DNA of 64,000 nucleotides from Crocinitomicaceae bacterium (GTDB lineage Bacteria; Bacteroidota; Bacteroidia; Flavobacteriales_D; Crocinitomicaceae), in the NCBI GenBank assembly GCA_030830785.1, contig JAURMI010000003.1:124001-188000 (forward strand), in the 5' to 3' direction. The translations under genes were made by a program, and so were the position numbers. This document shows positions 8,936-17,790 of this stretch, piece by piece; the stretch's first letter is position 1; every line of letters starts with the position of its first letter. The notes below the pieces were generated by a model. That model was not told the DNA's origin. It did not search any database and saw nothing but the letters and a program-made list of their open reading frames with translations.

Positions 8936-9538
8936 ATGATGAAAACAGAAAAAGAAAAAGCATCTTACGGGATTGGCATGAGTATTGCCGAGAGCCTAAG
9001 CCAACAAGGATTGTCTGAACTAGATTTAATACAAGTTACTCGGGGAATGACTGCCATATTCGATGGCACTACCCCGGAAATGACTCCCGAAGAAGCAAAT
9101 GGATTCATTCAGAAATATTTGAATGAACAAAAACAACTCCAATTTGAGTCTGTTAAAAAAGCTGGTGAGGATTTTTTAACTCAGAATTCCTTGCTTGATC
9201 ATATTATAAGCACCGAAAGTGGGTTGCAATATGAAGTATTGGAAGAAGGTAGCGGAGCAAAACCTAATGCTTCAAGTCAGGTTACTGTACATTATCACGG
9301 AACCTTAATCGATGGTACCGTTTTTGATAGTTCAGTTCAAAGAGGAGAACCAGCAACATTTGGAGTCAATCAAGTGATTAAAGGCTGGACAGAAGCATTG
9401 CAACTTATGGCCTGCGGTTCAAAATATAGGCTCTATATTCCACAGCAATTAGCCTATGGGGCAAATCCACACCCAGGAGGTGCGATTGAACCTTATGCAA
9501 CCCTTATTTTTGATGTTGAATTGATTTCTATCTCGTAA
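8936..9538 (+). CDS. FKBP-type peptidyl-prolyl isomerase, cytoplasmic
   Basis: A 200-residue protein with an FkpA/Mip-like helical dimerisation region (about 1-85, starting EKEKASYGIGMSIAESL) and a C-terminal FKBP domain (about 100-200). Active-site signatures include VTVHYHGTLIDGTVFDSS, VIKGWTEAL and IPQQLAYG. It has no signal peptide, so it should act in the cytoplasm, unlike its neighbour. A second ATG immediately follows the first (9-base difference at most); either could be used. The next gene encodes a secreted paralogue after 13 bases. Confidence 0.9.
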   Translation: MMKTEKEKASYGIGMSIAESLSQQGLSELDLIQVTRGMTAIFDGTTPEMTPEEANGFIQKYLNEQKQLQFESVKKAGEDFLTQNSLLDHIISTESGLQYEVLEEGSGAKPNASSQVTVHYHGTLIDGTVFDSSVQRGEPATFGVNQVIKGWTEALQLMACGSKYRLYIPQQLAYGANPHPGGAIEPYATLIFDVELISIS

Positions 9539-9551
9539 CTTTAATTTTACC

Positions 9552-10442
9552 ATGAAACATTTTTTCCTTATTTCACTACTTATCACCTTATTTTCATGTA
9601 GCGGCGAAGATAAAGTCGAATTTAAAAATGACAAGCAACAATATTCATATTTAATGGGTGTAGAATTGGCAAAACCATTCTTAACACAAGACCCATTCAC
9701 TAAAATGGATAAAGAACAAATGATTAAAGGGTTCGAAGTTCCAGTTAAAGAACAGGAACTTGAGAAATACTTTAAAGATTTAGAATTATTACTTGGTCAA
9801 GACGGCAAGAGTTTCAATGAGAAATACATTGTAGAAGGGTCATATGCAGTTGGTAAAATCAATCGGGAGCGTTTTGATAGTTATTTTAAACAGATGGATG
9901 CTTCATCACTAATAGCAAGTGAATATGTAGTGCGAGGTTTTGCCGATGGTCTAAATAAAAAAGATGAAGTAGCTCTTGAGGGGCTAGACCGAAAAAAAAT
10001 TATGGCTGGATTTGAGGTTTTGATGAATCAAAAATATGATAAAATTACAGCCGCTTATAAGGCCGAAGGAGAAGCATTTATGTCTCAAAACAAACAAAAG
10101 AAAGGTGTAATTACAACTGCTACGGGCTTGCAATATATAGTTCTGAAAACAGGAAAAGGCCCGAATCCACGCATGGATTCAAGGGTAAAAATGAGCTACA
10201 CAGGAATGAATATCGATGGTTCTATTTTTGATCAGTCGCCAGAAGGAGAAGGAGTTAGTTTTGGTTTAAATGAGGTCATTGCAGGTTGGACTGAAGGTGT
10301 ACAACTTATGAATGTAGGCACAAAAATTCAACTTTTTGTGCCGCAAGAATTGGGCTATGGTGCTTATCCGCCACAAGGCGCAAATATAAAGCCATATGCC
10401 CCACTTGTATTTGAAATGGAATTATTAGAAATTGAAAAATAA
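9552..10442 (+). CDS. FKBP-type peptidyl-prolyl isomerase lipoprotein
   Basis: A 296-residue paralogue of the preceding protein. MKHFFLISLLITLFSCSG is a lipoprotein signal with the lipobox cysteine at residue 16, so it should be anchored in the cell envelope. Two helical repeats (about 25-85 and 95-165) precede the FKBP domain (about 190-296: VKMSYTGMNIDGSIFDQS, VIAGWTEGVQLM, VPQELGYG). It probably folds or chaperones envelope proteins. The duplicated helical part makes it longer than FkpA (about 270 residues in E. coli). Confidence 0.9.
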   Translation: MKHFFLISLLITLFSCSGEDKVEFKNDKQQYSYLMGVELAKPFLTQDPFTKMDKEQMIKGFEVPVKEQELEKYFKDLELLLGQDGKSFNEKYIVEGSYAVGKINRERFDSYFKQMDASSLIASEYVVRGFADGLNKKDEVALEGLDRKKIMAGFEVLMNQKYDKITAAYKAEGEAFMSQNKQKKGVITTATGLQYIVLKTGKGPNPRMDSRVKMSYTGMNIDGSIFDQSPEGEGVSFGLNEVIAGWTEGVQLMNVGTKIQLFVPQELGYGAYPPQGANIKPYAPLVFEMELLEIEK

Positions 10443-10446
10443 TGTC

Positions 10447-11592
10447 ATGAATCGATTGATAAAAGTTTTTGCATTTTTTAGTATTTCCTTAGGTTTTTTG
10501 AATTCATGCCAAGAAGATATTGTCTTGGATGGTGACTTTGTTGAAACTGCTGTTGTGTATGGATTACTCGATCAAGCTGATTCAATACATTTTGTAAAAA
10601 TTACGCGTGCATTTATAGGTCCTGGATCTGCTTTAGACATAGCCAAAATTCCAGATTCAAGTTACTTCGATCAAGTGGAGGCAACAATAAGCGAAGTGTT
10701 AAACGGTCAAATTGTGCGCACTTGGATTCTAAAAGATACGCTTGTTCAAGACAAGGATACGAATGGGTTATTTTATGGTCCGAAGCAAGTTGCCTATTAT
10801 TTCAAAACCCTTCCTACAGGGCCGTTCGAGACAATACAGGCCTCTGTAGATCCGCTTTTAAGTTCTTTAAAACCACTTGCAACTTATCGCTTCAAAGCTA
10901 TCATTAATGGAGGAGAATTTGAAGTGAGTGGAGAGACAGAGCTTGTCCATGGAATGACATCTCCAACAGCTTCTCAAAACTATACTTTTAAATTTGCAAA
11001 CGATCCAGGAGTGTATATTTCAAGTGGCGTTTCCATCTCGAATACGGGCAATGCCCACATAACGAGTGCCCATCTTGATGTCCTATTTAATGAATTTCAA
11101 GGCACTGCATTTAATGAAAAATCATTCAGATGGAAATTGGGTGAAAGTGCAGTTGAACCCTATTCATCTCGTACCTATTCTGCCGTTGGTCGCACTTTTT
11201 ATGATTTAGTTAAAAGTAATGTAAGCAATGACCCAAATATAGATAAACGCACTTTTAAAGCTATTCGCATTATTCTCACAGGAGGTGCAGAGGATCTATA
11301 TAACTACATGAGTGTAAATTCACCGAGCTCAACCTTAGCGCAGAGTAAACCCACGTTTACAAATTTAAGCGTCAGCAACGGGAAGCGTGTAGTGGGTATT
11401 TTTTCGTCTCGACAAACAGTTACTTATTACAAGCCTTTTTATACCTCACCTCAACAAGCCTATATACGTGCAATAGATAAAAAGTCTACGCGTGAACTCT
11501 GCATCGGACCAATTACTGGCTTTCTATTATTTTGCTCGAACCACCCCGGTGATAATATTGTTGGACAAGAAGAATCATTTGCATGTAATTAA
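10447..11592 (+). CDS. Lipoprotein resembling DUF4249
   Basis: The ATG at 10447 (MNRLIKVFAFFSISLGFLNSC) starts a lipoprotein signal with a cysteine at position 21; the tracked TTG at 10432 is less likely. The mature part begins with FVETAVVYGLLDQADSIHFVKITRAF, which resembles the DUF4249 family found in Bacteroidota envelopes, sometimes near TonB receptors. The rest is beta-rich. The function is unknown. The gene sits four bases after the FKBP lipoprotein and its stop directly abuts the priA start, so it is part of this operon. Confidence 0.7.
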   Translation: MNRLIKVFAFFSISLGFLNSCQEDIVLDGDFVETAVVYGLLDQADSIHFVKITRAFIGPGSALDIAKIPDSSYFDQVEATISEVLNGQIVRTWILKDTLVQDKDTNGLFYGPKQVAYYFKTLPTGPFETIQASVDPLLSSLKPLATYRFKAIINGGEFEVSGETELVHGMTSPTASQNYTFKFANDPGVYISSGVSISNTGNAHITSAHLDVLFNEFQGTAFNEKSFRWKLGESAVEPYSSRTYSAVGRTFYDLVKSNVSNDPNIDKRTFKAIRIILTGGAEDLYNYMSVNSPSSTLAQSKPTFTNLSVSNGKRVVGIFSSRQTVTYYKPFYTSPQQAYIRAIDKKSTRELCIGPITGFLLFCSNHPGDNIVGQEESFACN

Positions 11593-14076
11593 ATGACTGA
11601 ACGCCAGACCATCTTTGCCGATGTCTTGCTGCCAGTACCAATGCGGCAGGTATTCACCTATCGAATACCTTTTGAATGGAATGATTCAATCGAGGTTGGT
11701 CTGAGGGTTTTGGTCCCTTTTGGAAAAAGTAAAATTATCACAGGAATAGTCACTAAAGTACATGAAGATGTTCCTAAAGAATATCAGGCCAAATATATCG
11801 ATTCAATTCTCGATGAAACAGCGATAATTGGACCGCGTCAATTGGAATTTTGGGAATGGATAAGTGCTTATTATATGGCTCCTATCGGAGATGTTATGAA
11901 TGCTGCACTGCCTGCAAATTTCAAACTTGCAAGTGAAACAAAATATTGTTTACATCCCGATGCACCCACTGATTTGCCAAATTTAAATTCACGCGAAGAA
12001 GAAATCATTGAAATATTAGAGGTTCAAGAATCATTGAGCATTAAAGAGATTGCCGAGCGCATTGGGATAAAGACTATTCAGCCCTACCTAAAAACCTTAT
12101 TACAAGAAAGGCTCATTGCGAGCGCTGATGAGATTCAAAATAGATACACACCAAAAACACAGCTTTTTGTCTTCTTAGACCCCCAATACCAAGACGAAGA
12201 ACAATTGAGTAATTTACTAAGCAACCTGGAGGGGCAAGCACGAGCAGAGAAGCAACTCAAATTATTGTTGCAGTTTATTCAATTAGCCATGCAAGAAGGT
12301 GGGTTACATCAGCCTATTTCTAAGAACCAACTTTTGGATAAAGAAAAAAGCCAAAGTGCCTTGGCAACCTTAGAAAAACATGGTGTGTTTAACATTGAAC
12401 GGCTGCAAATAGATCGATACCAGGGTGTTGGAGAAGCCAAAGGTCCGTTCAAGCCTTTGAGTACTGAACAACAAAAAGTCTTAAATTCTATTGAAAGGGG
12501 TTTTGAGCAAAAATCAGTTTGCTTGTTATATGGAGTAACTGGTTCGGGAAAAACTGAGATTTACGTTCAACTTATTCAGCAATACTTAGATAGGGGAAAA
12601 CAAATTCTTTTTTTAATTCCGGAAATTGCCCTCACCACACAACTTATTAATAGACTTCAGCATTATTTTGGAGATTTAGTTGGGGTGTACCACAGCCGTT
12701 TTAATCAAAATGAACGCATAGAAATTTGGAATCATGTTTTGGCCAATGATCCCAATAAATTTAGAGTCATACTAGGAGCACGCAGTTCTGTATTCTTGCC
12801 ATTTGCAGATTTGGGCCTTGTTATCGTGGATGAGGAGCATGAAGCATCTTTTAAACAATATGACCCCTCTCCTCGCTACAATGCAAGAGATGCAGCAATC
12901 GTTTTAGCAAGTATGCACAATGCCAAAGTACTGCTAGGTTCAGCTACACCCTCACTCGAATCTTTTCAAAATGCAAAACTGGGAAAATATCATTTAGTGG
13001 AGCTTTTAGAACGCTACCAAGGCCTTCAACTCCCAATGATGATGGCCTCTGATTTAAAGAGAGAAAAACGTCTTAAAAATATGCAATCACATTTTTCAAG
13101 TCTTTTACTCGAAGAAATGAAAATTGCCCTGGCCAAAAATGAACAAATCATACTTTTTCAAAACCGGCGCGGGTATACCCCTATTTGGTCTTGTGAGGTT
13201 TGTGCTTGGACACCTCGTTGTGAATACTGCGATGTGAGCTTGACCTATCACAAACAAAGCAATTTACTCAAATGTCATTATTGTAGTTTTACCACCCCTC
13301 CTGTAGGCTCTTGTACGAATTGTGGCAGTAACAGATTGCGCATGATTGGTTTTGGCACCGAGAAGATTGAAGATGAGCTACAACTCATCTTTCCCAATAC
13401 AGTATTTAAAAGAATGGACCACGACAGTACGCGTTCAAAAAATTCTTATGAGCAAATTATCAATGATTTTTCTCAGCGTAAAGTCGATGTGCTCATCGGC
13501 ACCCAAATGGTGACCAAAGGCTTAGACTTTGATCACGTTTCGTTAGTAGGTATTTTGGACGCTGATATGCTTCTCAATAGACCAGATTTTCGAGCTTATG
13601 AACGCGCTTATCAACTTATGTCGCAAGTAGCAGGTAGGGCCGGCCGAAAAGAAAAACAAGGAAAAGTGGTTATTCAAAGTGCTCAGGTGGAGCATTGGGT
13701 ATTGGAACGTATTATGGCACATGACTTTTTAGGATTTTATGAGGTTGAAATAGAAGAGAGAGAACGCTTTTTTTATCCACCTTTTTATAAGATTATTCAA
13801 TTTACGCTAAAACACCAAAAGGAAGAACTAATCAATGAAGCCGCGCAATACTTTGCCGATGAACTAAAAAAAATATTTAAGGAGCGGGTACTAGGACCTG
13901 AATTTCCAATAATTAAGCGAATTCAAAATAAATTTCTTAAAGAAATCAAATTGAAAATTGAACGTGGTGCACCCGATAAAAAAGTTAAAGCACGTATTTT
14001 GCAAGAGATCGATTCTTTTTATCAAAATGTTCAGTTCAAAAGTATTCAGATAAGTATTGATGTCGATCCGATGTAA
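11593..14076 (+). CDS. priA: Primosomal protein N' (replication restart helicase PriA)
   Basis: An 827-residue superfamily 2 helicase. The N-terminal 3'-DNA-binding domain (about 5-105) is followed by a winged-helix region. The motor follows, with Walker A GVTGSGKT at 314-321 and DEEH at 413-416. A zinc-binding insertion carries eight cysteines (CEVC, CEYC, CHYC, CTNC), and the C-terminal helicase motifs include GTQMVTKGLDFDHV and QVAGRAGR. PriA reloads the replisome at stalled forks. The length is somewhat above the E. coli protein (732). A bidirectional terminator separates it from rpoD. Confidence 0.97.
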   Translation: MTERQTIFADVLLPVPMRQVFTYRIPFEWNDSIEVGLRVLVPFGKSKIITGIVTKVHEDVPKEYQAKYIDSILDETAIIGPRQLEFWEWISAYYMAPIGDVMNAALPANFKLASETKYCLHPDAPTDLPNLNSREEEIIEILEVQESLSIKEIAERIGIKTIQPYLKTLLQERLIASADEIQNRYTPKTQLFVFLDPQYQDEEQLSNLLSNLEGQARAEKQLKLLLQFIQLAMQEGGLHQPISKNQLLDKEKSQSALATLEKHGVFNIERLQIDRYQGVGEAKGPFKPLSTEQQKVLNSIERGFEQKSVCLLYGVTGSGKTEIYVQLIQQYLDRGKQILFLIPEIALTTQLINRLQHYFGDLVGVYHSRFNQNERIEIWNHVLANDPNKFRVILGARSSVFLPFADLGLVIVDEEHEASFKQYDPSPRYNARDAAIVLASMHNAKVLLGSATPSLESFQNAKLGKYHLVELLERYQGLQLPMMMASDLKREKRLKNMQSHFSSLLLEEMKIALAKNEQIILFQNRRGYTPIWSCEVCAWTPRCEYCDVSLTYHKQSNLLKCHYCSFTTPPVGSCTNCGSNRLRMIGFGTEKIEDELQLIFPNTVFKRMDHDSTRSKNSYEQIINDFSQRKVDVLIGTQMVTKGLDFDHVSLVGILDADMLLNRPDFRAYERAYQLMSQVAGRAGRKEKQGKVVIQSAQVEHWVLERIMAHDFLGFYEVEIEERERFFYPPFYKIIQFTLKHQKEELINEAAQYFADELKKIFKERVLGPEFPIIKRIQNKFLKEIKLKIERGAPDKKVKARILQEIDSFYQNVQFKSIQISIDVDPM

Positions 14077-14080
14077 AACA

Positions 14081-14108
14081 AAAAAGGAACCTTGCGGTTC
14101 CTTTTTTT
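14081..14108. terminator. Bidirectional terminator between priA and rpoD
   Basis: AAAAAGGAACC, loop TTGC, GGTTCCTTTTTTT. The A-run on the left and T-run on the right let it work in both directions, suiting the convergent priA and rpoD genes. Confidence 0.92.
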
Positions 14109-14109
14109 A

Positions 14110-14979
14110 TTAGCCTAAGTAGCTTTTCAGTACTTTATTTTTGTTGGTGTGTTTTAGTCGGCGAATGGCCTTTTCTTTAATTTGACGCACACGCTCGCGG
14201 GTAAGTTCAAATTTGTCACCTATTTCTTCTAAAGACAACGGCGCCTTTCCATCTAAGCCATAAAACATACTTATCACTTCACTTTCCCGAGGAGTAAGAC
14301 TTGTAAGCGAACGACGAATATCTGATCGCAAAGACTCTAAAGTAAGGTTTGCTTCAGGACCAGGCAGCGAATCACCCTGCATCACATCGTACATTGTTGA
14401 AGTCGTTTCATCACCTTCTATTAAAGGAGCATCCATAGAAATATGACGCCCATTTTGAGAAAGCGTTTGTTTCACCTCTTCAGGCGTAACATTTAAAAAC
14501 TCAGCAAGCTCATCAGCACTAGGTGGACGCTCAAATTTTTGTTCTAATTCAGAATAGGCCCTGTTTATTTTATTGATATTGCCTATCTTATTTAATGGTA
14601 AGCGCACTATACGCGCTTGCTCGGCAAGTGCTTGTAAAATAGACTGACGAATCCACCAAACCGCATAAGAAATAAATTTAAAACCTCGCGTTTCATCAAA
14701 TCGCTCTGCTGCTTTAATCAAACCTAGATTTCCTTCATTTATTAAATCTGGAAGTGCCAATCCTTGATTCTGATACTGTTTTGCTACCGAGACAACAAAA
14801 CGAAGATTCGCCTTGGTAAGTCTCTCAAGAGCAATTCGATCTCCGGCTTTAATTTTTCGAGCGAGCTCTACTTCTTCATCGGCCGTAATCAGGTCCACTC
14901 GACCTATTTCTTGTAAATATTTGTCTAAAGATGCGGTCTCCCGATTGGTGACCTGTTTTGCTATTTTTAATTGCCTCAT
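14110..14979 (-). CDS. rpoD: Primary RNA polymerase sigma factor, RpoD/SigA type
   Basis: A 289-residue sigma-70 protein lacking the long region 1.1, the short form typical of Bacteroidota. Region 1.2 ([27 protein letters not shown]), region 2 ([37 protein letters not shown]), region 3 and region 4 ([15 protein letters not shown]...[29 protein letters not shown]) are complete. This form reads TTTG-N19-TAnnTTTG promoters, which occur elsewhere in the window. About 210 bases of AT-rich DNA lie upstream, in which I see no clear promoter. Confidence 0.97.
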   Translation of the reverse strand: MRQLKIAKQVTNRETASLDKYLQEIGRVDLITADEEVELARKIKAGDRIALERLTKANLRFVVSVAKQYQNQGLALPDLINEGNLGLIKAAERFDETRGFKFISYAVWWIRQSILQALAEQARIVRLPLNKIGNINKINRAYSELEQKFERPPSADELAEFLNVTPEEVKQTLSQNGRHISMDAPLIEGDETTSTMYDVMQGDSLPGPEANLTLESLRSDIRRSLTSLTPRESEVISMFYGLDGKAPLSLEEIGDKFELTRERVRQIKEKAIRRLKHTNKNKVLKSYLG

Positions 14980-15192
14980 ATTATTTTATTGCTTTCCCTT
15001 CTACTCTAAAAATTGAGAAAGGTTCGAGTTGAACGCGTTTTTTTTTTAATTGTTACGTATGTTTTTTTCAAATGACCAATTTCACTGCATATTTTACTTA
15101 ATTCAATGAAAATTTATTTTGCGTTTTTTCATTAAATAAGCCCTTTAAAACTGCCTAAAGAATTATTTTCAATCTGCCTGCGTTCATACATT

Positions 15193-15573
15193 ATGTCATT
15201 TATTTTACAACATCGTTACTGCCGTGAATGTGGTGGAGGGCTTAAAGGAAGAAAAGATCAAAAATTTTGTAATGATTATTGTCGCAACAGATTTAATAAC
15301 CGCAAGAATCGTATAGAATTGGCAGGACAACGCAAAGTCAATCAAATATTATTGAAAAACAAAAAAATCATAGCCCATATGCTTTTGAAAGAAAAAAAAA
15401 GAAAAATTCGCGAATTGGATTTATTTAAAGAAGGGTTTAATTTTTTATATCATACCCATCTAAAAAAAACCAAAAACGGACGAACATATATATTTTGTTA
15501 TGAATTTGGTTACATTCAATTAGCAGATGAATACCTAATTTTAGTGCATTGGGATAATTTTAAATTCAAATGA
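15193..15573 (+). CDS. Small basic zinc-ribbon protein
   Basis: A 126-residue lysine-rich protein. Its N-terminus holds a four-cysteine zinc-finger-like motif, CRECGGGLKGRKDQKFCNDYC (C-x2-C...C-x3-C). Such short proteins are common in Bacteroidota and are generally uncharacterised. The middle (about 40-85) is a charged helix and the C-terminus is beta-like. It overlaps the start of the alpha/beta-hydrolase gene by four bases, so the two are translationally coupled. A nucleic-acid-binding role is a guess from the charge and zinc motif. Confidence 0.8.
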   Translation: MSFILQHRYCRECGGGLKGRKDQKFCNDYCRNRFNNRKNRIELAGQRKVNQILLKNKKIIAHMLLKEKKRKIRELDLFKEGFNFLYHTHLKKTKNGRTYIFCYEFGYIQLADEYLILVHWDNFKFK

Positions 15574-16406
15574 AAATCAAACGAAGTTCATATTTTGGAG
15601 CTTTAGGACGTGAAAGTCTCTATGAAATTAGCATGAATGCTGACCACAGCGAACTGATACTTTTTATTCATGGCTTTATGGGCTTTATGGATTGGGGTTC
15701 ATGGCATTTGGTTAGCGACTATTTTACACAAAATGGATTTGACTTCTGCCGTTTTAATCATTCACACAATGGTTGCACAATAGACAAGCCATCTGAATTC
15801 TTAGATTTTGGAGCATTTCAATCCAATACTTATTCCAAAGAATTGGCCGATATTGATTCAATATTAAATCACATTGCTGCCAACCATAAAACTTATGATA
15901 AAATACATCTGATTGGTCATTCTCGCGGAGGCGCAATGGCCATCTTAGCTGCACATCATTGGAAGGAGCATGGGCAATTGGGACAAATTTGTACTTGGGC
16001 AGCAATCAGTGATATTGAACGTCGTTTTCCAGTGGGAAATGAATTAATCCAATGGCAAAAAAGTGGTGTCAGGTACATTGAAAATGGACGAACCTTACAA
16101 GAACTACCTCAGCTTTTTGAAATTTATACTGACTATATCGAAAACAAAACAAAACTAGATGTAATTAAGGCAGCAAAATCCCTAGCTGATAAATTACATG
16201 TTTTCCATGGGAGTAAAGACTTAAGTGTGCCCAAGACGGAGGCCTTTGAGCTTGCGAGTGTTGCTAATTCTCAAGCCCATATCATTGAGGGGGCAGACCA
16301 TGTATTTGGATCTAGACATCCTTGGAAAAAAAAATCAATGCCTGAGTATCTCCAAAAATTGTGTCAGCACACACTTTACTTTTTGAAAATGAAAAAAGCC
16401 AGCTAA
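15570..16406 (+). CDS. Alpha/beta-hydrolase
   Basis: A 278-residue soluble alpha/beta-hydrolase. The oxyanion-hole segment FIHGFMGF lies at about 32-39, the nucleophile elbow is GHSRGG with Ser118, the likely acid is Asp in HGSKDLSVP (about 217), and the catalytic His is in EGADHVFGSRHP (about 246). The substrate is unknown; carboxylesterase or acyl hydrolase activity is plausible. It is coupled to the zinc-ribbon gene upstream. Its stop codon sits inside the loop of the terminator hairpin. Confidence 0.9.
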   Translation: MKIKRSSYFGALGRESLYEISMNADHSELILFIHGFMGFMDWGSWHLVSDYFTQNGFDFCRFNHSHNGCTIDKPSEFLDFGAFQSNTYSKELADIDSILNHIAANHKTYDKIHLIGHSRGGAMAILAAHHWKEHGQLGQICTWAAISDIERRFPVGNELIQWQKSGVRYIENGRTLQELPQLFEIYTDYIENKTKLDVIKAAKSLADKLHVFHGSKDLSVPKTEAFELASVANSQAHIIEGADHVFGSRHPWKKKSMPEYLQKLCQHTLYFLKMKKAS

Positions 16407-16419
16407 ACTGGCTTTTTTA
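16392..16419. terminator. Bidirectional terminator overlapping the hydrolase stop codon
   Basis: AAAAAAGCCAG, loop CTAAA, CTGGCTTTTTT. The TAA stop of the hydrolase lies in the loop. The hairpin can also end the tRNA-His transcript from the other strand, whose 3' end is two bases away. Confidence 0.88.
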
Positions 16420-16420
16420 G

Positions 16421-16495
<75 letters not shown>

Positions 16496-16589
16496 ATTTT
16501 GGTGGGTGCAAATATATGAAATCTTCTTGATATCTTAAAACAACCTTGCTGATTTTAAGATGTGAAAAACTTGATTTAAATTAAAAAAA

Positions 16590-17750
16590 TTACAAGGTCC
16601 CGCGGTGTTCTTGTTCGCGTTCAATGGCTTCAAATAGCGCTTTAAAATTTCCTTTCCCGAAGGATTGGGCACCCTTTCTTTGAATTATTTCAAAAAACAT
16701 TGTCGGGCGATCCACAACCGGTTTAGTAAAAAGTTGTAACAAATAACCTTCGTCGTCACGATCAATAAGAATGCCGTGTGATTTTAACACCTCCACATCT
16801 TCGTCAATTGCACCAACGCGCTCTAATAAATCGTCGTAATAGGTTTCAGGAACATATAAAAACTCCACCCCGCGGTCGCGCATGGCACTTACAGTCGAAA
16901 CAATATCATTAGTGGCCACAGCGATGTGTTGTACCCCAGGACCATTATAAAAATCGATATACTCTTCTATTTGTGATTTCTTTTTACCTTCTGCAGGTTC
17001 ATTAATCGGAAATTTTATTCTGCCGTTCCCATTTGACATTACCTTAGACATCAGGGCAGTGTATTCAGTTGAGATATCCTTGTCATCAAAAGAAACAATT
17101 TGAGCAAAGCCCATTACTTTACCATAGAACTCGACCCAGTCATTCATTTGGTTCCAACCAACATTGCCCACCATATGGTCGATAAATTTTAGTCCGACAG
17201 GGGCGGGATTGTAATGAGATTCCCATTTTTTATAACCAGGGAGAAAAACACCATTGTAATTTTTTCGCTCAACAAAAATGTGCACGGTCTCTCCATATGT
17301 GTAAATACCGGAGCGAACCACCCAACCTTCTGCATCTTCTTCTCGGATTGGTTCCATATATGGCTTGGCTCCTCTTTTGGTTGTTTCTTCAAATGCCTTT
17401 GTCGCATCTTCAACCCATAGGGCAACCACTTTTACGCCATCGCCATGTTTATCGATGTGCTCATTGAGTGGGCCACCCTCTTGCAGCGGCGTTGTAAGCA
17501 CTAATCGAATTTTATCTTGTTTTAAGACATAGGAAACGCGGTCTTTCATGCCAGTTTCAAGACCAGCATAGGCCTCAGATTGAAATCCAAAAGCTGTTTT
17601 ATAGTAAAGTGCACTCTGTTTTGCATTGCCCACATACAACTCGACATAATCCGTTCCTAGTAGGGGCAAAAAATCTTCAGCATCGTTAAAAATCTTTTCG
17701 AGGCTGTAGTCATAGTTTTGGATTTCTTTGAGGTTTTTAATCTCTGCCAT
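16590..17750 (-). CDS. hpd: 4-hydroxyphenylpyruvate dioxygenase
   Basis: An Fe(II)-dependent dioxygenase of about 386 residues with two vicinal-oxygen-chelate halves; it makes homogentisate from 4-hydroxyphenylpyruvate in tyrosine breakdown. The first half starts DYVELYVGNAKQSALYY. The second carries FIDHMVGNV (iron-ligand His), GPGVQHIAVATNDI (second His) and the C-terminal PTMFFEIIQR (ligand Glu). I choose the ATG at 17750 (MAEIKNLKEI) over the tracked TTG at 17768. It follows hmgA by about 40 bases on the same strand, forming a two-step catabolic operon. Confidence 0.97.
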   Translation of the reverse strand: MAEIKNLKEIQNYDYSLEKIFNDAEDFLPLLGTDYVELYVGNAKQSALYYKTAFGFQSEAYAGLETGMKDRVSYVLKQDKIRLVLTTPLQEGGPLNEHIDKHGDGVKVVALWVEDATKAFEETTKRGAKPYMEPIREEDAEGWVVRSGIYTYGETVHIFVERKNYNGVFLPGYKKWESHYNPAPVGLKFIDHMVGNVGWNQMNDWVEFYGKVMGFAQIVSFDDKDISTEYTALMSKVMSNGNGRIKFPINEPAEGKKKSQIEEYIDFYNGPGVQHIAVATNDIVSTVSAMRDRGVEFLYVPETYYDDLLERVGAIDEDVEVLKSHGILIDRDDEGYLLQLFTKPVVDRPTMFFEIIQRKGAQSFGKGNFKALFEAIEREQEHRGTL

Positions 17751-17790
17751 GTTGTTGATTTTTTTCAAAATTAGGTATTAATACCGATTT

